From Artemia franciscana (taxonomy: Eukaryota; Arthropoda; Branchiopoda; Anostraca; Artemiidae): a DNA stretch of 64,000 bases. The translations under genes and the position numbers were made by a program. Position 1 is the stretch's first letter. Every line of letters starts with the position of its first letter. The notes beneath the pieces were generated by a model, which saw only the letters and a list, made by a program, of their open reading frames with translations, made no database searches and had not been told where the DNA came from. Location: positions 20,811,654 through 20,875,653 of the forward strand of contig NC_088864.1 in the NCBI RefSeq assembly GCF_032884065.1. The letters run 5' to 3'. Shown piece by piece: positions 31,031-42,369 of the stretch.

Positions 31031-32883
31031 ACGCAAATTAACGGTCCTGTGTCAATTCTAAATTCATCGTCAACCTACTTGAGACCATAGGTGGGTGGGC
31101 CTTGCTTGTCTCTCATTCCAGGCAATCTAACGGCCCTAGATCAATTTAAATTATTGGTCAACCTGCCTAAGACTAGGCGGGCGTGCCTTTCCAAAAGTTG
31201 ACACACAAGTATTTGTCCAATAAGAGAATCATACTTACTCCCGCTGTTTACGCGTGTCTTTTAACCAAACACTTGGAAAACTATAGGTTTTACCAGTCGC
31301 CTGCGATTTCAGGGGACTTGAATGCCGGACACCTTTAGACTGCAAGCGGCCAAGCCTATTAGGCTTAGGTTCACTTGTTCGAATTTGAGTCCAAGCAAAT
31401 TTAGCCCAAGATTTTGCATACAAGTCCAGTGAGCATTGTCCGTCATGCGTCAACCCAAAATAAATAATATCTTCCATTCTACCTTAGTTCTGCCCTAGAA
31501 ATATCATATGGAAGGATTGATGATAGACTTATGATTGATGATAGAACGGAAAGATCTGTCAACAAGCGAAATGACATCTTTTTTATAAAATCCCATAGTT
31601 TGATGCCCCCCAACCACTCGATTTTAATTCAACATCAATCATGAAGTTGTTGGGGGGCATCAAACTGGCTAATTGTAGAAAAAGCCAAGACAGATAGTCC
31701 AAGTGAGTGAGAGGCAAATATGACATACGCCCTGTCTAGGATGGTATAAAAATAATGCCATTTCAATTGTTAATAGATAAGTCTATCATCCATCCGTTCA
31801 TACGTCACTCCTAGGGCAGAACTAAGGAATTAAAGGCTGTGTTGATTTTGGGTTGTCGCGTGACGGACAATGTCCACTTGACTTGAATGCAAAATCTGGA
31901 CTTGAATTGAAATCAAGTGGTTAGGGGGCATCGAACCATAGCTAATTGTAGAACCAGCCAAGACAGGTAGTCCCAGTAAGCGAGAGGCAAATATGGCAGA
32001 AGCCTTTTTTAGGATTACATAAAAATGATTTAATTTCACTTGTTGATAGATAAGTCTATCATCCATCCGCCATTCTTAGGGTAGAATTAAAAGAAGAAAG
32101 ATTGTATTGATTGTGGGTTGAGGCGTGACAACCATGGCTAATTGTAGAACAAGCCAAGACAGATAGTCCAAGTGAGTGAGAGGCAAATATGACATACGCC
32201 CTGTCTAGGATGGTATAAAAATAATGCCATTTCACTTGTTAATAGATAAGTCTATCATCCATCCGTTCATACGTCACTCCTAGGGCAGAACTAAGGGATG
32301 AAAGGCTGTGTTGATTTTGGGTTGTCGCGTGACGGACAATGTCCACTTGACTTGAATGCAAAATCTGGACTTGAATTGAAATCAAGTGGTTAGGGGGCAT
32401 CGAACCATAGCTAATTGTAGAACCAGCCAAGACAGGTAGTCCCAGTAAGCGAGAGGCAAATATGGCAGAAGCCTTTTTTAGGATTACATAAAAATGATTT
32501 AATTTCACTTGTTGATAGATAAGTCTATCATCCATCCGCCATTCTTAGGGTAGAACTAAAAGAAGAAAGATTGTATTGATTGTGGGTTGAGGCGTGACGG
32601 ACAATGTCTATTGGACTTGTATGCAAAATCTGGCATTGAATTTGCTTGGACTCAGAGGCGAACAAGTGAACCTTAGCCTAATAGACTTTGCTGCTTGTAG
32701 TCTAAGGGTGTCCGGTATCCAAGTCCCCTGGACTCGCAGGCGAACGGTGAATCTATAGCTTTCCAAGTGTTTGTTTAAATGGCACGGGTAAACGGTGGGA
32801 GTAAGTATGGCTCTCTTATTGGATAAATACTTCTGCGTTAGCTTTTGGAAAGGCTCGCCCGCCTAGATCTTACCTTGATAGTA
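31031..32883. mobile_element. Foldback element with long inverted arms and inner tandem repeat
   Basis: Left arm (about 31160-31457) and right arm (about 32583-32870) are reverse complements over roughly 300 bases ('aggcgggcgtgcctttccaaaag' pairs with 'cttttggaaaggctcgcccgcct'). The interior holds a direct tandem duplication of 469 bp (31668-32136 and 32137-32605), each made of two related blocks of about 200-270 bp. An extra perfect 17-bp inverted repeat, 'gtttgatgccccccaac', occurs at about 31598 and 31651. No protein is recognised; the identical minus-strand frames (31830-32066, 32239-32535) simply reflect the duplication. Confidence 0.8.
31668..32605. repeat. 469-bp tandem duplication inside foldback element
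   Basis: Two copies with an exact offset of 469 bases, checked at three landmarks ('ggctaattgtagaa' 31668/32137, 'aatagataagtc' 31772/32241, 'ttgtattgattgtgggttg' 32102/32571). They differ at only a few positions, so the duplication is recent compared with the arms. Confidence 0.85.
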
Positions 32884-34550
32884 GTAAATAAAAAAAAAAC
32901 AAGTTTTTTTACATGAAAGTAAGGAGCAACCTTAAAACTTAAAATGAACAGAAATTACTCCGTATATGAAAGGGGCTTTTCCTCCCCAACGCGTCGCTCT
33001 TTATGCTAAAGTTTGACTCTTTCTCTTAACTCTACTTTTTAAAACAGTAAGAAACTTCAGCGTAAACAGCGGGGCGTTGAGGAGGAAAAGCCCCTTTCAT
33101 ATACGGAGTAATTTCTGTTCGTTTTAAGTTTTAATGTTGCTCCTTACTTTCATTTAAAAAAAACTTGTTTTTTTTAGTTAATTTCTGGACGTTTTTGAAT
33201 TAATGCATGTTTTGATCTTGGCTCTCCGCACATAATTAATTAAAACGAAATTTGTATATTAATTAATTACAATTAATCGGAACATTTTAAGAAAAAAGGA
33301 GCGAGGGAGGAGGCCTAGTTGCCCTCCAATTTTTTGATTACTTAAAAAGGCAACTAGAACTTTTAATTTTTTACAGAAGTTTTTATTGGTAAAAAATATA
33401 CGTAACTTAAGTAACGAACTTCTATATTCGTATTTTATTATTGCGTATATGAGGGGGTTCAACCCTCGTCGATACCTCGCTCTTTACACTAAAGCTTAAA
33501 TTTTGTTCCAATTCCTTAAGAATGACCTCTGAATCAAAAAGGCCGTAGAATAAATAGTTGAAATTACTAAAAATACTTTAGCGTAAAGAGTAAGGCATAA
33601 CGAGGAGGTAAACCCCTCATATGCGTAATGATTTTGTTCGTTTTAAGTTTTAATGCTGCTCATTACTTTTAGTAGAAAAAACTTTTCATATTTATTTTTT
33701 CGTTGCTTTTTCAAATAATGCTGGAAAATCCTGCGCCCCCTTCATTGAAATTCTCTTCCCCCATGAGAAGTTCCTCCGTGGAAATATCCTCCCAAGTAAC
33801 CCCTCCCTCAACTCCCCCCCTCTAAACCCGAAAAATTCCCCTGAAAACCTCTGTACACTTCCCAGTAACCATTGCTATATGTAAACACAGGTCAAAGTTT
33901 GTAATTGCAGCCCCTCCAACGGGGACTGCGGGGGAGTAAGTCGTCCCTAAAGACATAGTTATTAGGCTTTTCGACTGTGGTGAATAAAATGGCTCTATCA
34001 GAATTTTGATCTGGTGACTTTTAGGAAAAAATTGAGCATGGGAGGGGGCCTAGGTGCCCTCCAATTTTTTTGGTCGCTTAAAAAGGGCACTAGAACTTTT
34101 AATTTCCGTTAGAATAAGCCCTCTCGCGACATTCTAGGACCAATCAGTCGATACGATCACCCCTGGGAAAAAAACAAGCAAAGAAACAAATAAACACGCA
34201 TCCTTGATCTGTTTTCTGGCAACAAATGCAAAATTCCACATCTTGTATATAGGAGCTTGAAACTTCTACAACAAGGTTTTCTGATACGCTGAATCTAACG
34301 GTGGGATTTTCGTTAAGATTGTATGACTTTTAGGGGGTGTTCCCCCTATTTTCTAAAATGAGGCAAAATTTCTCAGGCTCGTAACTTTTGATGGGTAAGA
34401 CTAAACTTGTTGAAACTTATATATTTAAAATCAGTATTAAAATGCAATCCTTTTGATGTAACTATTGGTATCAAAATTCCATTTTTTAGAGTTTCGATTA
34501 CTATTGAGCCGATTCGCTCCTTACTACAATTCGTTACCACGAGCCGTTTG
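32884..34550. mobile_element. 1.7-kb hairpin-headed element, copy 2
   Basis: Same architecture as 13175-14880: hairpin arms about 32886-33014 and 33052-33176 around a 37-base loop, then the shared 1.4-kb body ending '..ttcgttaccacgagccgtttg'. It ends exactly where RTE sequence resumes. Differences from copy 1 are scattered, and a few positions are changed in both hairpin arms (for example 'tccgtatatgaaagggg' here versus 'ttgtatatgaaagagg'), with both arms of each copy agreeing. That pattern suggests arm-to-arm correction or replication as a hairpin. Confidence 0.8.
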
Positions 34551-35145
34551 ATTATTAGTAAAGACGGTGGGAGCAGTGAAAATGTTAAAAGTAGAATAGC
34601 CAAGGCTCAGGGTATTTTTCACAGTTAAAAAAAAAAATCGGAGGAATAAGTAGATAAGTCTGCAAAACTACATTGATGCCAGTGGCTAGCTATGGCTCTG
34701 AAGCATTTGCTTCAGAATGAAGCAAATGCTCCATTTGCTTGATGTTTTGAAGCAAATGCTTCAAATGAAGATTTGCTTGATGTTTTCGAGAGAAATTTTT
34801 CCACGGGTTGTTCTAGGTACCAGGCTGACCGACCATACTTCAAACAGTGGGCTGTACGAAAAGTGTGGCTTAATCCAGCTTTCTAGGGCTATAATGAGAG
34901 AAAGGTTGAGATGGCTAGATTGTCTTTTTTGGCCAACCGTCTAGGGCTAAACGGAAAGTAGGTCGTCTGCGACTGGGTGGGAGGATGTCATAAAGAAAGA
35001 TTTAAAAAAAATGGAAACTTTCTGCGAGGGTGTAAAGGGAGAGGCTTTGAATAGATTGGGATGGAGGAGGAGCGTGCGTAGCTGTTTTGGCCTCAGGCGG
35101 TTTAGTGCTGCGGTGAGCTGTTTGTAGTAGTAGTAGTAGTAGTAA
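34551..35145 (+). pseudogene. RTE RT fragment, right half of the split copy, with (TAG)n tail
   Basis: Resumes as IISKDGGSSENVKSRIAKAQGIF, followed by decayed frames with recognisable LLDVFERNF, GTRLTDHTSN, YEKCGLIQLSRAIMRERLRW and a 3' part ending at a (GTA)n microsatellite (35123-35144), the usual RTE 3' tail. Several stops and shifts are present. Together with 30660-31030 it forms one element interrupted by about 3.5 kb. Confidence 0.8.
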
Positions 35146-35952
35146 AAAATGGCCTCAAGTGTCTTAGCACCAAGCGTCATAAAAACAAGACTCGAGTTAA
35201 CAAGTTTATTTGACAAGTTGATTTTGGAGATCTTCAGGGCGACTGTAAAGATCTCGACTGACTTTAATCTGTACAGGTGGTTGGTGTTATTACTTTTTCG
35301 GTGGATTTAGATCATGAGTAATTGCTCAATTTTCTACTGGCTAATTGTTAAATTTGAAGCGTAAAAATGGGTATGCTAGATTTTGAAATTGATTTAACCC
35401 AGCAGAAAACTTTTTAAGATTTGTTTATATCATGATTCATGGCGAGTTTTGTGTATATGTTAATTTCTAGAATCCATGGGTTTATGAATATATAGTATCA
35501 TCAATATTTATGTATGGGTAAACAATGTCAGTTTTTTTTTACAACAAAATCTATTTATGAAAAAAATAAATATAATTAGCTCTATCAAGGATAGTTGCAG
35601 TGGCTGTAATTTTGATCATAATGAGCTTTTCAACCGTGATATTTGCTTAAGGCCTGGGCAGAATTGGCGGAATATGAAACGCATGGAGGAATTGTCATGA
35701 GTGTAAACTCAGCAGATAAATGAATCAAATCCAGAACTTCTCAATGTTGAACTTTGTTTTCTTCAGAATACCCCACTGAAGGTTTAACGATATTTTCGAA
35801 ATTTTTGGATACTTCATTTCAATTTGTAAGACAGAATTTCGGTTTGCTCTATTCCTCATTGTATTGTATTTTAAGTATTCTATTCAGTTCTTGGCTGAGT
35901 TTGACAAATATCATTGCTCGTTTTACTATAACATTCAACTTAATTTTTTTAG
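35146..35952. other. End of brahma intron before QLQ exon
   Basis: AT-rich, no recognised element. It ends with the clear acceptor 'taatttttttag' at 35941-35952. Confidence 0.5.
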
Positions 35953-36730
35953 GGCTATCCTGCACAACCCCATCCTACGCCACAGCCAGGACAAGCACCG
36001 TCACCAACAAGTCAACCTCTCCCACAAGGAGCTGATAAAACTCATTTGAACTCGCATCAGATGCAGCAACTACGAGCACAAATAATGTCTTATAGACTGC
36101 TTGCTCGTAATCAACCTCTGCCGCAAAATATCGGTTTGATGGCTCAAGGAAGAGGTATTCCACAAGGACCTTCACAGGGTCCGTCTGTATTCCAACAAGA
36201 ACAACCTTCGCCTGGGCAACAAAATCAGTCTGTACAACAAGAACAGACCCCAGCACCTCAACAACCTGCACCTCCGTTAGTCCCGCCCAAGGCAAATAGA
36301 GTAACACCCCTTGCTAAACCTACAGGATTAGACCCTATATTATTGCTACAGGAGCGTGAAAATAGATTGGCCTCTCGAATCGCTTTAAGAATTGAAGAGC
36401 TGAGTAGTCTTCCTACGTCAATGGATGATGATCTCAAAATAAAGGCAGAGATTGAACTAAGAGCTTTGCGATTGCTCAACTTTCAAAAGCAGCTTAGAGG
36501 GGAAGTTTTGAATTGTATGAAACGAGATACAACTTTGGAAACTAGCTTAAACTTAAAGATGTACAAAAGGACTAAGAGACAAGGCCTCCGAGAAGCCAGA
36601 GCTACAGAGAAGCTGGAAAAGCAGCAAAAAGTTGAGGCTGAAAGAAAGAGACGACAGAAACACCAAGAATATCTTTCTGTTGTTCTGCAACATGTGAAGG
36701 ATTTCAAAGAATTTCACAGGAACATGCAAT
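35953..36730 (+). CDS. brm: brahma exon: QLQ domain and HSA domain
   Basis: The largest visible exon, 259 codons plus one base. After a Pro/Gln linker comes QLQ ([20 protein letters not shown] then RNQPLP, near 36046-36130), a protein-interaction motif at the N-terminal side of BRM-type ATPases. A Gln/Pro linker follows, then [20 protein letters not shown], and the HSA domain (about 36430-36725: [20 protein letters not shown] .. [16 protein letters not shown]-like [16 protein letters not shown]). HSA is a long basic helix that binds actin and actin-related proteins. The exon starts in phase 0 and ends caa t|gtaact, phase 1; spliced to the next exon it gives HRNMQ-S-KISRCN. Confidence 0.95.
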
Positions 36731-38825
36731 GTAACTATAATTTTTTTTTTCATTTTATGGTGTGTTTCTTTTAACCATCATATTGGAGATTATTCTTTAT
36801 AGCCCTCGAATATATGCAGTATTTGGTTGTAAATAAATAATGAGATTTTAATTTGAACTGACCAACCGTGGCAAAACTTGGAAACTAATGACAAGTAGTA
36901 TATATATAAAAAAAGAACGTCACAACAAAAGAATAGGACTTCAGCCAGTGAAATTCAAAGAAGAAAAATATTTATAATTAAATTTTCCTTTTAACTGGAT
37001 CTCAAAAGAAAGAAAAATCAAGGCCGTTTTTTTTTCCTCGTAACGAAAAACGCTTTTTTAGACATATGCAATATATATAACAGGCCAGAGCCTGATTTTT
37101 ATGAGTTTATTCTTTACATTTTTCAATATTGGACAAGTATTTCGATTAATCTGTCATTCGTTAGCTGAAATTCAGTTTCATCCATCTGCCAAATTGTATT
37201 CTTGAAATTTGCTTTGCATCTTATTTTTGAAACTGCATTGGGTAAACTCTGTATGCATTGCTAAATTTCGTATTCCTAACTGAGTTTAATTTCTAATTGC
37301 ACTGGAAAATCAAAATAATTTTAAAAGTACTGAATTTGCTTTAATTTACATATTTATCTCCAAAGATTTTTTTGTGCCCTTCCATAGCTTTTAGTTCATT
37401 AACTCTTCGGAAAAAATCTTGTCTTTTGTGGTAACAACTAGCAGAGGATCGGTTTTAGTGGGCTTTTTATTAAAGTAGCCAAATGCTCATACATTGAAAA
37501 AAAAATATTGCTGGAAAATGAAAATTGCGCTTACAGCTTTCTTTCTTTGCAAGATAGAACATAAATAGGGAAGCAATATAAAATATAGAATATATAATCT
37601 AAAATATAGAGCAAAACAGCTGAACTTGTGGAATTGTTTGACGGGTATTCACCTTCTTAAAAGAGCTCTGACCAGAATTAGTGTTTTTGTATTTGCCTCC
37701 CCCCTCCCTAGCCGCAAAAAAATTCAATCATAATGGATTGTAAGAGTCGCAAAAGACACGTTATTAAAAAGTAGACTCCCGGTCAAGTATTTGACGTGGG
37801 TGTACCTCGTATGTCATTTTGATCTCTACCGTCGTAGTAACATAAAACATGTGTTTTACGTCTCTCCGACTTCAGACAAACGTTGAGGAGAGAAATATTG
37901 CTAGTTTTGACTATAATATACAAACTACTGAGTGTAAAAACTTTTAGTTATCGTTTTGTGCATGGTTTTTCTTGAGTGTTTGAGTATAGAACAAGTTCTT
38001 AATTGTGGTCTAGCACATAGCCCTCCAAAGGGCAATATAAAAGCTTGTTAACTACTCAGCAATCAACAAGTTGTTAGGGTATTATTCTTTTTCTTAAGAA
38101 TTATCTTAGGAAAACTCTTAGGAAAATATCTTAGGAAATATCTTAGGAAAATGCTACAGTCAATCAAATGCTTTGATGCTTGAATACTTCTAGAGTTTCG
38201 GAATGCTACAATGGAGTAGCAAGAGAAATAGCAGTCATGGGATACTTTTCAATTTTTGCTCATAGGCACAAGACAGGACATATTTGATATCGAAATTTGT
38301 ATCTTGTAATTTTAGGATGCAAATATTTAAGCCACTTTTACAGTCACTTGTAATTTTCTGTTCTAAGGGGTTATGGTAGGCTATGCTAATTATAACGAAA
38401 ACATTAATAACAATTATAATTGAAAAAAAGATTATAACATTTTACGATAAGACAAGCTCTTTCACTTTAGTCACGGCTAAGGTACAAGTCTATAGAACTA
38501 TTATAATGATTGTCTAAAATTGTCCGAGTCTTCATATTAAAATAATAAATATGTAGAATGAAGATATATGTTCAAGTTCTGATCATGCTTGAAAACCTTT
38601 CTAAGAAGTTTTACTAGTAGTAACTTAGGAACTTATTAATTACTTATCCAAAAAATTCCATTTCGTTGCTGCTGTATTGAATTTTTTCTATAAAGCAACA
38701 TAAGCGTACGTAATGTAAAATTGTATGTAGAGCTCGAGTCTACCTGTCACTGCCTACCTTAAGGGCTTTATGCCCTGTATAGATTGCGTAACGCATCGTA
38801 TAGTCTTTAAAGACTTGAGTTTATA
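36731..38825. other. brahma intron, first part
   Basis: AT-rich with short tandem words 'cttaggaaaa(ta)t' at 38090-38155. I recognise no gene or transposon here. The intron continues to 39665. Confidence 0.45.
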
Positions 38826-39480
38826 CAAGACCATTATTTTTAGAAATTAAATAAATAAAATATAGAAAAATGGGTATAATATTTTTAATAAGAAAGTAGG
38901 GAAAACTTTTATAATGAAAAAAAGGTCCGAATATTTTGACTTCGTGTCCGGAACTCTTTGCCAACAGAAAAAAAAACCCACTAAAATTAAACAGAACATA
39001 AATAAAATGCAAATCAAAAATGCGACGGAAAAAATCCCAAAAAACTCACATACTAAAAATATCTAACGTCAACTGTTCGTCACTTCAAATAGCACGAAAA
39101 TCAAATAAAATTAGGATAATTGGTTTATTGATTAAGTACATTAATGATGTCCAATATTGTGACTGTCAGTCACTTGAAATATCAACCAAAATCAGGATGA
39201 TTTTGGTCGATATGGTCATAGTTACTATCATCTTGTTTGATTTTCGTGCTATTGATAAAGACGGAATATATTCGACATATTGGATGTTAATAAAATTGAA
39301 GCTCTTTTTATTTCCCCTCTGTGTTTTATATTTTTCCTTTGACTTTTATTTGTATGCTATGGTCAGTTTATTTTTTTCTCCGTTCCGTACATGAAGTCCA
39401 AGTATTTGGACTTTTTTTTTATTATGAAAAGTTTTTTTTTTTACTGTCTTATTAAAATATTATACCTCTTTTTATATTTT
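38826..39480. mobile_element. Inverted-repeat element in brahma intron
   Basis: Arms at about 38840-38965 and 39385-39480 pair: 'aaataaaatatag.aaaatgggtataatattttt' with its complement in '..aaaatattatacctctttttatattttattt', and 'gtccgaatattttgacttcgtg' with 'catgaagtccaagtatttggac'. The interior carries shorter internal palindromes and a 124-codon frame (39020-39394) that matches nothing known and is probably by chance. Likely a MITE. Confidence 0.65.
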
Positions 39481-39665
39481 ATTTGTTTAATTTTGAAATC
39501 GAATGGCAATATGGCCTGAGAAAATTATTTATTGTACTGATAAAACACTCATTCCTAAAAAAATTTTCCGCCCACAACTTTTCTCTCTAATTCACTGCAG
39601 AGATTTCATGTATATGGCAAGAAATCCCTAGAATTGATGCTTATTTCTATAAAAAATCTTTCTAG

Positions 39666-39878
39666 CTAAAATATCTCGTTGCAATCGGGCAATTAATATG
39701 CATCATATGAATGCTGAACGTGAGCAGAAGAAGGAACAAGAAAGGATTGAGAAGGAGCGTATGAAAAGGCTGATGGCAGAAGATGAAGAAGGATACAGAA
39801 AGCTGATTGATCAAAAGAAAGATAAACGCCTTGCATTCTTGCTCTCACAAACTGACGAGTATATTGGAAATCTTGCTG
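39666..39878 (+). CDS. brm: brahma exon: end of HSA and post-HSA helix
   Basis: 71 codons including shared ends. It reads [60 protein letters not shown] and [10 protein letters not shown], a nearly invariant block of BRM/BRG1 between HSA and BRK (post-HSA). It couples the ARP module to the motor. The acceptor is 'ttctag' (39660-39665); the donor is gctg|gtaagc at 39879 in phase 1. The last ~23 coding bases and this donor are the seed of the tandem array that follows. Confidence 0.95.
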
Positions 39879-41330
39879 GTAAGCTCTAATTTGCTCTTAT
39901 CAATGCTAATTGTATTACATTGGAGTGCAATTGTCATTGCCAGTTGAGTATGTTGGAAATCTTGCCGGTATGCTCTAGTTAGCTCTTTTCCATGCTAATT
40001 GTATTAATAAGACCCCTTTCAATGCTGACTGTATTACATTGGACTACCATTGTCATTGCTTGTGAAATATGTCGGAAATCTGGCTGGTAAGCTCTAATTT
40101 GCTCTTATCAATGCTAATTGTATTAATAAGACCCTTACCAGCACTAACTATATTACGTTGGGCTACAATAGTCATGGCTGTTTGAATATGTTGGAAATCT
40201 TGCTGGTAAGCTCCAATTTGCTCTTTTCCATGCTAATTGTATTGATAAGACCCTTATCAATTCTGATTGTATTACATTGGACTACCATTGTCATTGCTTG
40301 TGAAATATGTTGGAGATCTTGCCGGCAAGCTCTAATTCGCTCTTTTCCATGCTAATTGTATTGATAAGACCCTTACCAGCACTAACTATATTACGTTGGG
40401 CTACAATAGTCATGGCTGTTTGAATATGTTGGAGATCTTGCCGGTAAGCTCTAATTCGCTCTTTTCCATGCTAATTGTATTGATAAGACCCCTTTCAATG
40501 CTGACTGTATTACATTGAACTACAATTATCATTTCTATCTAAGTATGTTGGAAATCTTGCGGGTTAGGTATAAATTGCTGTCTTTAATGCTAATTTTATT
40601 AAAGACCCATATCAATGCTAATTGTATTAAATGGGACTACAATTGTCATTGCTAATTGAAAATGTTAGAAATCTTACTGCTAATTTCTGTTTTGTGCTTG
40701 CCAATGCTAATTATAATGGACTACGATTGACAGTGCTAATTGAATGCATTTGGAAATATCGCTGGTAAGATCTAATTTCCTCTTTTTTTTCTAATTGTAT
40801 TGATAACACACATGTCAATGCAATTCGTATTGTATTAGAATACAAGCGTAAATGTTAATTAAATATATTGGAATTATTGCTGATAAGCTCTAATTTGTCC
40901 TTATCAATGCTATTTGTATTAATAAGACCCTTACCAGCACTAACTATATGGGCTACAATAGTCATGGCTGTTTGAATATGTTGGAAATCTTGCTGGTAAG
41001 CTCCAATTTGCTCTTGTCAATGCTAATTTTACTGTATTAGAATACAAATGTCAATGTAAATTGTATTAATGCTTGTAGCACGATTGTCAATGCTTTTGTC
41101 AGTACCATTTGCATTATATTGGAGCACGATTGACATTGCTAATTGACTGTATCGAAAATCTAGCCGGTAAGCTCTAATTTGCTCTTGTCAAGGCTACTTG
41201 TACTAAAAATACACTTAGTCAATGCTAATTGTTTTATACTGGAATAAAATTGTCAATGCTAATTGAATATACTGGAGATCTTGCCGGCAAGCTCTAGGTT
41301 GCACTTGTCAATCCTAGTTGTATTAATAAC
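39856..41330. repeat. 119-bp tandem array carrying copies of the brahma 5' splice site
   Basis: Units of 119 bp repeat the exon end (coding for EYIGNLAG) plus donor and following intron. Donor-equivalent positions are 39879 (real), 39968 gtatgc, 40087 gtaagc, 40206 gtaagc, 40325 gcaagc, 40444 gtaagc, 40563 gttagg, ~40680 lost, 40765 gtaaga, ~40882 lost, 40996 gtaagc, 41167 gtaagc, 41287 gcaagc. Five successive intervals are exactly 119. So about twelve extra copies exist, seven with a usable-looking GT donor (six with GTAAG) and two with a GC donor. Confidence 0.9.
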
Positions 41331-41774
41331 CTACTAGTAGCGTTGCTAGTTTCGTATTATGGAGGATGGAAAATTAGACCCATGCATATGGATTTATAGA
41401 GGCAGGGGAATATAACAACACACAATGGAAAAAGCAAACCATATAACAGTTAGTACAAAAAGGGAGATTTTTTTGGTCAGTTATTAGGTCCGGACGCACT
41501 GAACCTGAAAAGAAGAATTTCAACCTTCGAAAGTATATGAATATGTAAAAACAGCATTTGTAACTTTAAAATAACTTTAAAAATATAATATGAAATTGTA
41601 GTGACCCCTATGTGTCCCCGAAAAACCCTTGTGCTATAACCCCTCTTCTTGAGGAAAATACACAACATAAGTTAATTTTTCAGCCTATTATTTTGTCGGG
41701 TATGAGATACATCTGGTTGCCTCATATTTAATTTATTTTAGTTCAGACCGTGATATATGCCATCATTCAATGAG

Positions 41775-41815
<41 letters not shown>

Positions 41816-42369
41816 CAAAACTGAGACGGAAGACCTAAATAGAAAAAAAAATCTTGTGTAGCAAATAATTAATTGTATTCCAAGATTCGAAAATTAAGTC
41901 AATTTGGCTCTGCACATTTTATGTATGGTGCTGCTCATCTGTAAATTAAATTATGTTATATGGAATATAGCTAAAAGCTCGTTAATTTAAAATTTATAAT
42001 TTTATATTTTCTTTGTTTCTTCTTACTATGCTTCTAAATGTACATACAAAACAGTTTTGTGAAATTAAATTTTTTTAACCGAAAAGTAACAAAAACTGAC
42101 AATTCTTGTGAATGATTCTGCCAAGTAGTATGTTTCTTTTTTAAACTGTTGGTTAGAAAGAAGTGCTAGAACAATAATTTTAGGTATAGTGCACTAAATA
42201 TGATTATTTGCACCATTATGTGGTTTTGGTATTGGTTGGAAAGAAGTGCTAGAACAATAATTTTTGGTATGGTGCAGTAAATATGATTATTTGCACCATT
42301 ATGTGGTTAGGTAACGTTTGGGGGTCCACTAAATGCATCCTCTTTTGATTGGTCATTTTGTCTTCCTTG
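41331..42369. other. brahma intron segment with poly(T) and local duplication
   Basis: Includes an uninterrupted T35 tract at 41778-41812 and an 83-bp-offset direct duplication at 42151-42226 / 42234-42309 ('agaaagaagtgctagaacaataattt' block). No gene is recognised. The T-run could be the poly(A) of a minus-strand retroposed copy, but nothing identifiable adjoins it. Confidence 0.6.

Noticed and set aside
31830-32535. Two nearly identical minus-strand frames suggesting a duplicated gene
   Set aside because: Their identity comes from the 469-bp tandem duplication in the foldback element; no start context or domain.
39020-39394. 124-codon plus-strand frame inside an inverted-repeat element
   Set aside because: No domain, AT-driven codon use, and it lies between the arms of a MITE; probably chance.
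40000-41300. Extra brahma mini-exons formed by the repeated NLAG segments
   Set aside because: The units have donors but no matching acceptor a short distance upstream, so they are donor decoys rather than whole exons.
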